A stretch of DNA of 6,759 bases from Nitrosopumilales archaeon (GTDB lineage Archaea > Thermoproteota > Nitrososphaeria > Nitrososphaerales > Nitrosopumilaceae), in contig JAEHKQ010000157.1 of NCBI GenBank assembly GCA_016838795.1, positions 1-6,759 on the forward strand. The letters are read 5' to 3'. Both the position numbers and the translations under genes were made by a program. This document shows positions 5,817 through 6,759 of this stretch, piece after piece. Numbering within the stretch: the stretch's first letter is position 1; every line of letters begins with the position of its first letter. The notes below the pieces were generated by a model. It did no database searches. It had not been told where the DNA came from and was given only the letters and a program-made list of their open reading frames with translations.

Positions 5817-6449
5817 GTGCAGCTATTAGGTAGATTAGAGATAAAATCAAAGGAAAAAATCAAGGAATTTTTAGATCAAGAGCACGTAGGAAGGATAGCA
5901 TCCATTGATGAAAATGGGTTTCCTCAAATTATACCCATGAATTTTGTCTTTCTAAATGATGCCATCTACATGCATTCTCACACAAAAGGGGAAAAATTAG
6001 ACAATATTAGGCGGAATGAGAAGGTTGGTTTTGAGGTAGATAGGGAACTTGAATTTTTACCATCTTATTTTGAAGACCCCAAAGATGCTTCGCTAGCTGA
6101 TACATTATACATTAGTGTCGTGGTCAAAGGAACTGGTTCCATCGTTGAAGATAGAAATGAAAAAACTTTGGCACTAAATGGTTTAATGAAAAAATACCAA
6201 CCAGAGGGAAGATATGATCCATTAAAACCAGAAATGGAAGTTGTTGATGAAGTTGCTATAATAAAAGTAAAGCCAGATTCTTTTCGTGGTAAATACAAGA
6301 TTGGTCAAAATTTACAAAAACAGGAAAGAGTTGAACTTGCAAACAAAATTTTGGAAAGAAATACTTCTTCTGCAAAAAAAACACTCGAAGTAATGGGTTT
6401 TGAAGTTACAGAAGATGGATTAAAAATGGTTGATGAACCGATATGGTAA
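5817..6449 (+). CDS. pyridoxamine 5'-phosphate oxidase-like FMN-binding split-barrel protein
   Basis: A 210-residue flavin split-barrel protein resembling the Nim/Pyridox_ox_2 group. HVGRIASIDENGFPQIIPMN (23-42) is the family opening. IYMHSHTKGEKLDNIRRN (50-67), GFEVD (71-75) and TLYISVVVKGTGSIVED (96-112) follow, matching the usual order (Hx-G-K...N, FxV, YxSVxxxGxAxxV). The tail GKYKIGQNLQKQERVELA (158-175), then helices to about 195, recalls the KxSQN tail motif of PaiB-type FMN-binding proteins. Members are oxidases, reductases or flavin/heme-binding regulators, and the activity here cannot be set from sequence. The GTG start is chosen because it gives a leaderless distance to the TATA-like element and the N-terminal helix begins there. 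It follows the Mer/FGD-like LLM gene. It is longer than, and not closely similar to, the split-barrel protein at 1118. Confidence 0.8.
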   Translation: MQLLGRLEIKSKEKIKEFLDQEHVGRIASIDENGFPQIIPMNFVFLNDAIYMHSHTKGEKLDNIRRNEKVGFEVDRELEFLPSYFEDPKDASLADTLYISVVVKGTGSIVEDRNEKTLALNGLMKKYQPEGRYDPLKPEMEVVDEVAIIKVKPDSFRGKYKIGQNLQKQERVELANKILERNTSSAKKTLEVMGFEVTEDGLKMVDEPIW

Positions 6450-6475
6450 TTTTCTTTGATTTTAGATTGTTTGAT
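6450..6475 (+). terminator. possible U-rich terminator
   Basis: A T-rich stretch (TTTTCTTT, then GATTTTAGATTGTTTG) directly follows the stop codon of the split-barrel gene at 6447-6449. The runs are short, so termination here may be partial. Confidence 0.3.
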
Positions 6476-6484
6476 ATAGCTTAA

Positions 6485-6500
6485 AGTATAATATTATACT
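6485..6500. promoter_or_regulatory. 16-bp perfect palindrome over the promoter
   Basis: AGTATAATATTATACT is a perfect inverted repeat with no spacer. It contains the only TATA-like sequence upstream of the ATG at 6514, with its left half about 26 nt away. It could be a symmetric TATA element, an operator for a dimeric regulator, or both. GGTGG at 6501-6505 follows at once and is a possible Shine-Dalgarno sequence. Confidence 0.55.
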
Positions 6501-6513
6501 GGTGGAATGAAAG

Positions 6514-6759
6514 ATGGAAGTAGCATACGTTCTGATACAGTGTGATTTAGGAAGTGAGGTTGAAATTATTCAAGAATTGAGCAAGATCCAAGAAATTACT
6601 GAGGTTAGAGGCACATATGGAATTTATGATATGTTTTGTAAAATAGAAGCTGATTCAAAGGATGTTCTTGATGATATAATCACTAATAAAATTCGAAAAG
6701 TTTCTAAAATCCGTTCAACAATAACACTTCACTGGATTCCTTCCCAAGGGGGAAGATGA
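6514..6759 (+). CDS. stand-alone Lrp/AsnC ligand-binding (RAM) domain protein
   Basis: An 81-residue protein consisting only of the ferredoxin-like beta-alpha-beta-beta-alpha-beta effector domain found at the C-terminus of Lrp/AsnC regulators. EVAYVLIQCDLGSE (2-15) is the first strand and turn. EITEVRGTYGIYDMFCKIEA (27-46) holds the central strands with the conserved G-x-x-G-x-x-D turn (Gly33, Gly36, Asp39). A second helix and the strand STITLHW (68-74) complete the fold. There is no helix-turn-helix, so it cannot bind DNA by the usual Lrp route. Such proteins form dimers or higher oligomers, bind small ligands such as amino acids, and may partner with full-length Lrp proteins; they are common in Thaumarchaeota. 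The ATG is 8 nt after a GGTGG, and a palindromic TATA region lies just upstream. The stop codon is the last three bases of the window. Confidence 0.88.
   Translation: MEVAYVLIQCDLGSEVEIIQELSKIQEITEVRGTYGIYDMFCKIEADSKDVLDDIITNKIRKVSKIRSTITLHWIPSQGGR

Noticed and set aside
6065..6298. 77-codon minus-strand frame inside the larger split-barrel gene
   Set aside because: It is antisense to conserved split-barrel motifs and has no promoter or domain of its own.
6507..6545. Short out-of-frame upstream ORF (ATG at 6507, 12 codons) overlapping the Lrp-like gene start
   Set aside because: The GGTGG at 6501-6505 leaves too little room for this ATG and suits the one at 6514. An upstream ORF this short is probably chance.

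Overview
The window looks like chromosomal DNA of an ammonia-oxidising archaeon (Thaumarchaeota/Nitrososphaeria, probably Nitrosopumilus-like). The support is AT-rich composition, short gaps, TATA-like elements about 26-32 nt upstream of start codons with almost no Shine-Dalgarno sites (a leaderless pattern), frequent TTG/GTG starts, and the gene families present: F420-type luciferase-like oxidoreductases, FMN/F420 split-barrel proteins, a stand-alone Lrp/AsnC ligand-binding domain and an archaeal-type glycerate 2-kinase. The assignment rests on family content and is an inference.

Layout. 1-142: non-coding. 143-1063 (-): luciferase-like (LLM) F420-type oxidoreductase. 1118-1546 (+): small split-barrel protein of the PPOX-class F420-dependent kind, divergent from the first gene. 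1675-2055 (+): small RNase H-like protein that appears to lack two of the four catalytic acids. 2056-2243: non-coding convergent gap. 2244-3524 (-): glycerate 2-kinase (DUF4147/MOFRL). 3585-4529 (+): iron-type alcohol dehydrogenase, divergent from the kinase and related to the semialdehyde reductases of the thaumarchaeal CO2-fixation cycle. 4643-5761 (+): a second LLM oxidoreductase, resembling Mer/FGD. 5817-6449 (+): a second, larger split-barrel FMN protein. 6514-6759 (+): stand-alone Lrp/AsnC effector domain, complete and ending on the last base.

How the genes fit together. Two flavin/F420 oxidoreductase plus split-barrel pairs flank a central carbon-metabolism pair (glycerate kinase and semialdehyde/alcohol dehydrogenase). 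No F420 biosynthesis, mobile element, CRISPR or RNA gene is visible. Both divergent pairs (143-1063/1118-1546 and 2244-3524/3585-4529) have one AT-rich TATA-like element in the middle of a 54-60 bp gap, about equally far from both starts. Nothing clearly marks the region as a foreign island. The points most worth a second look are the degenerate RNase H-like protein, the altered metal site of the dehydrogenase, the shared mid-gap promoter elements, and a perfect 16-bp palindrome on the promoter of the last gene.
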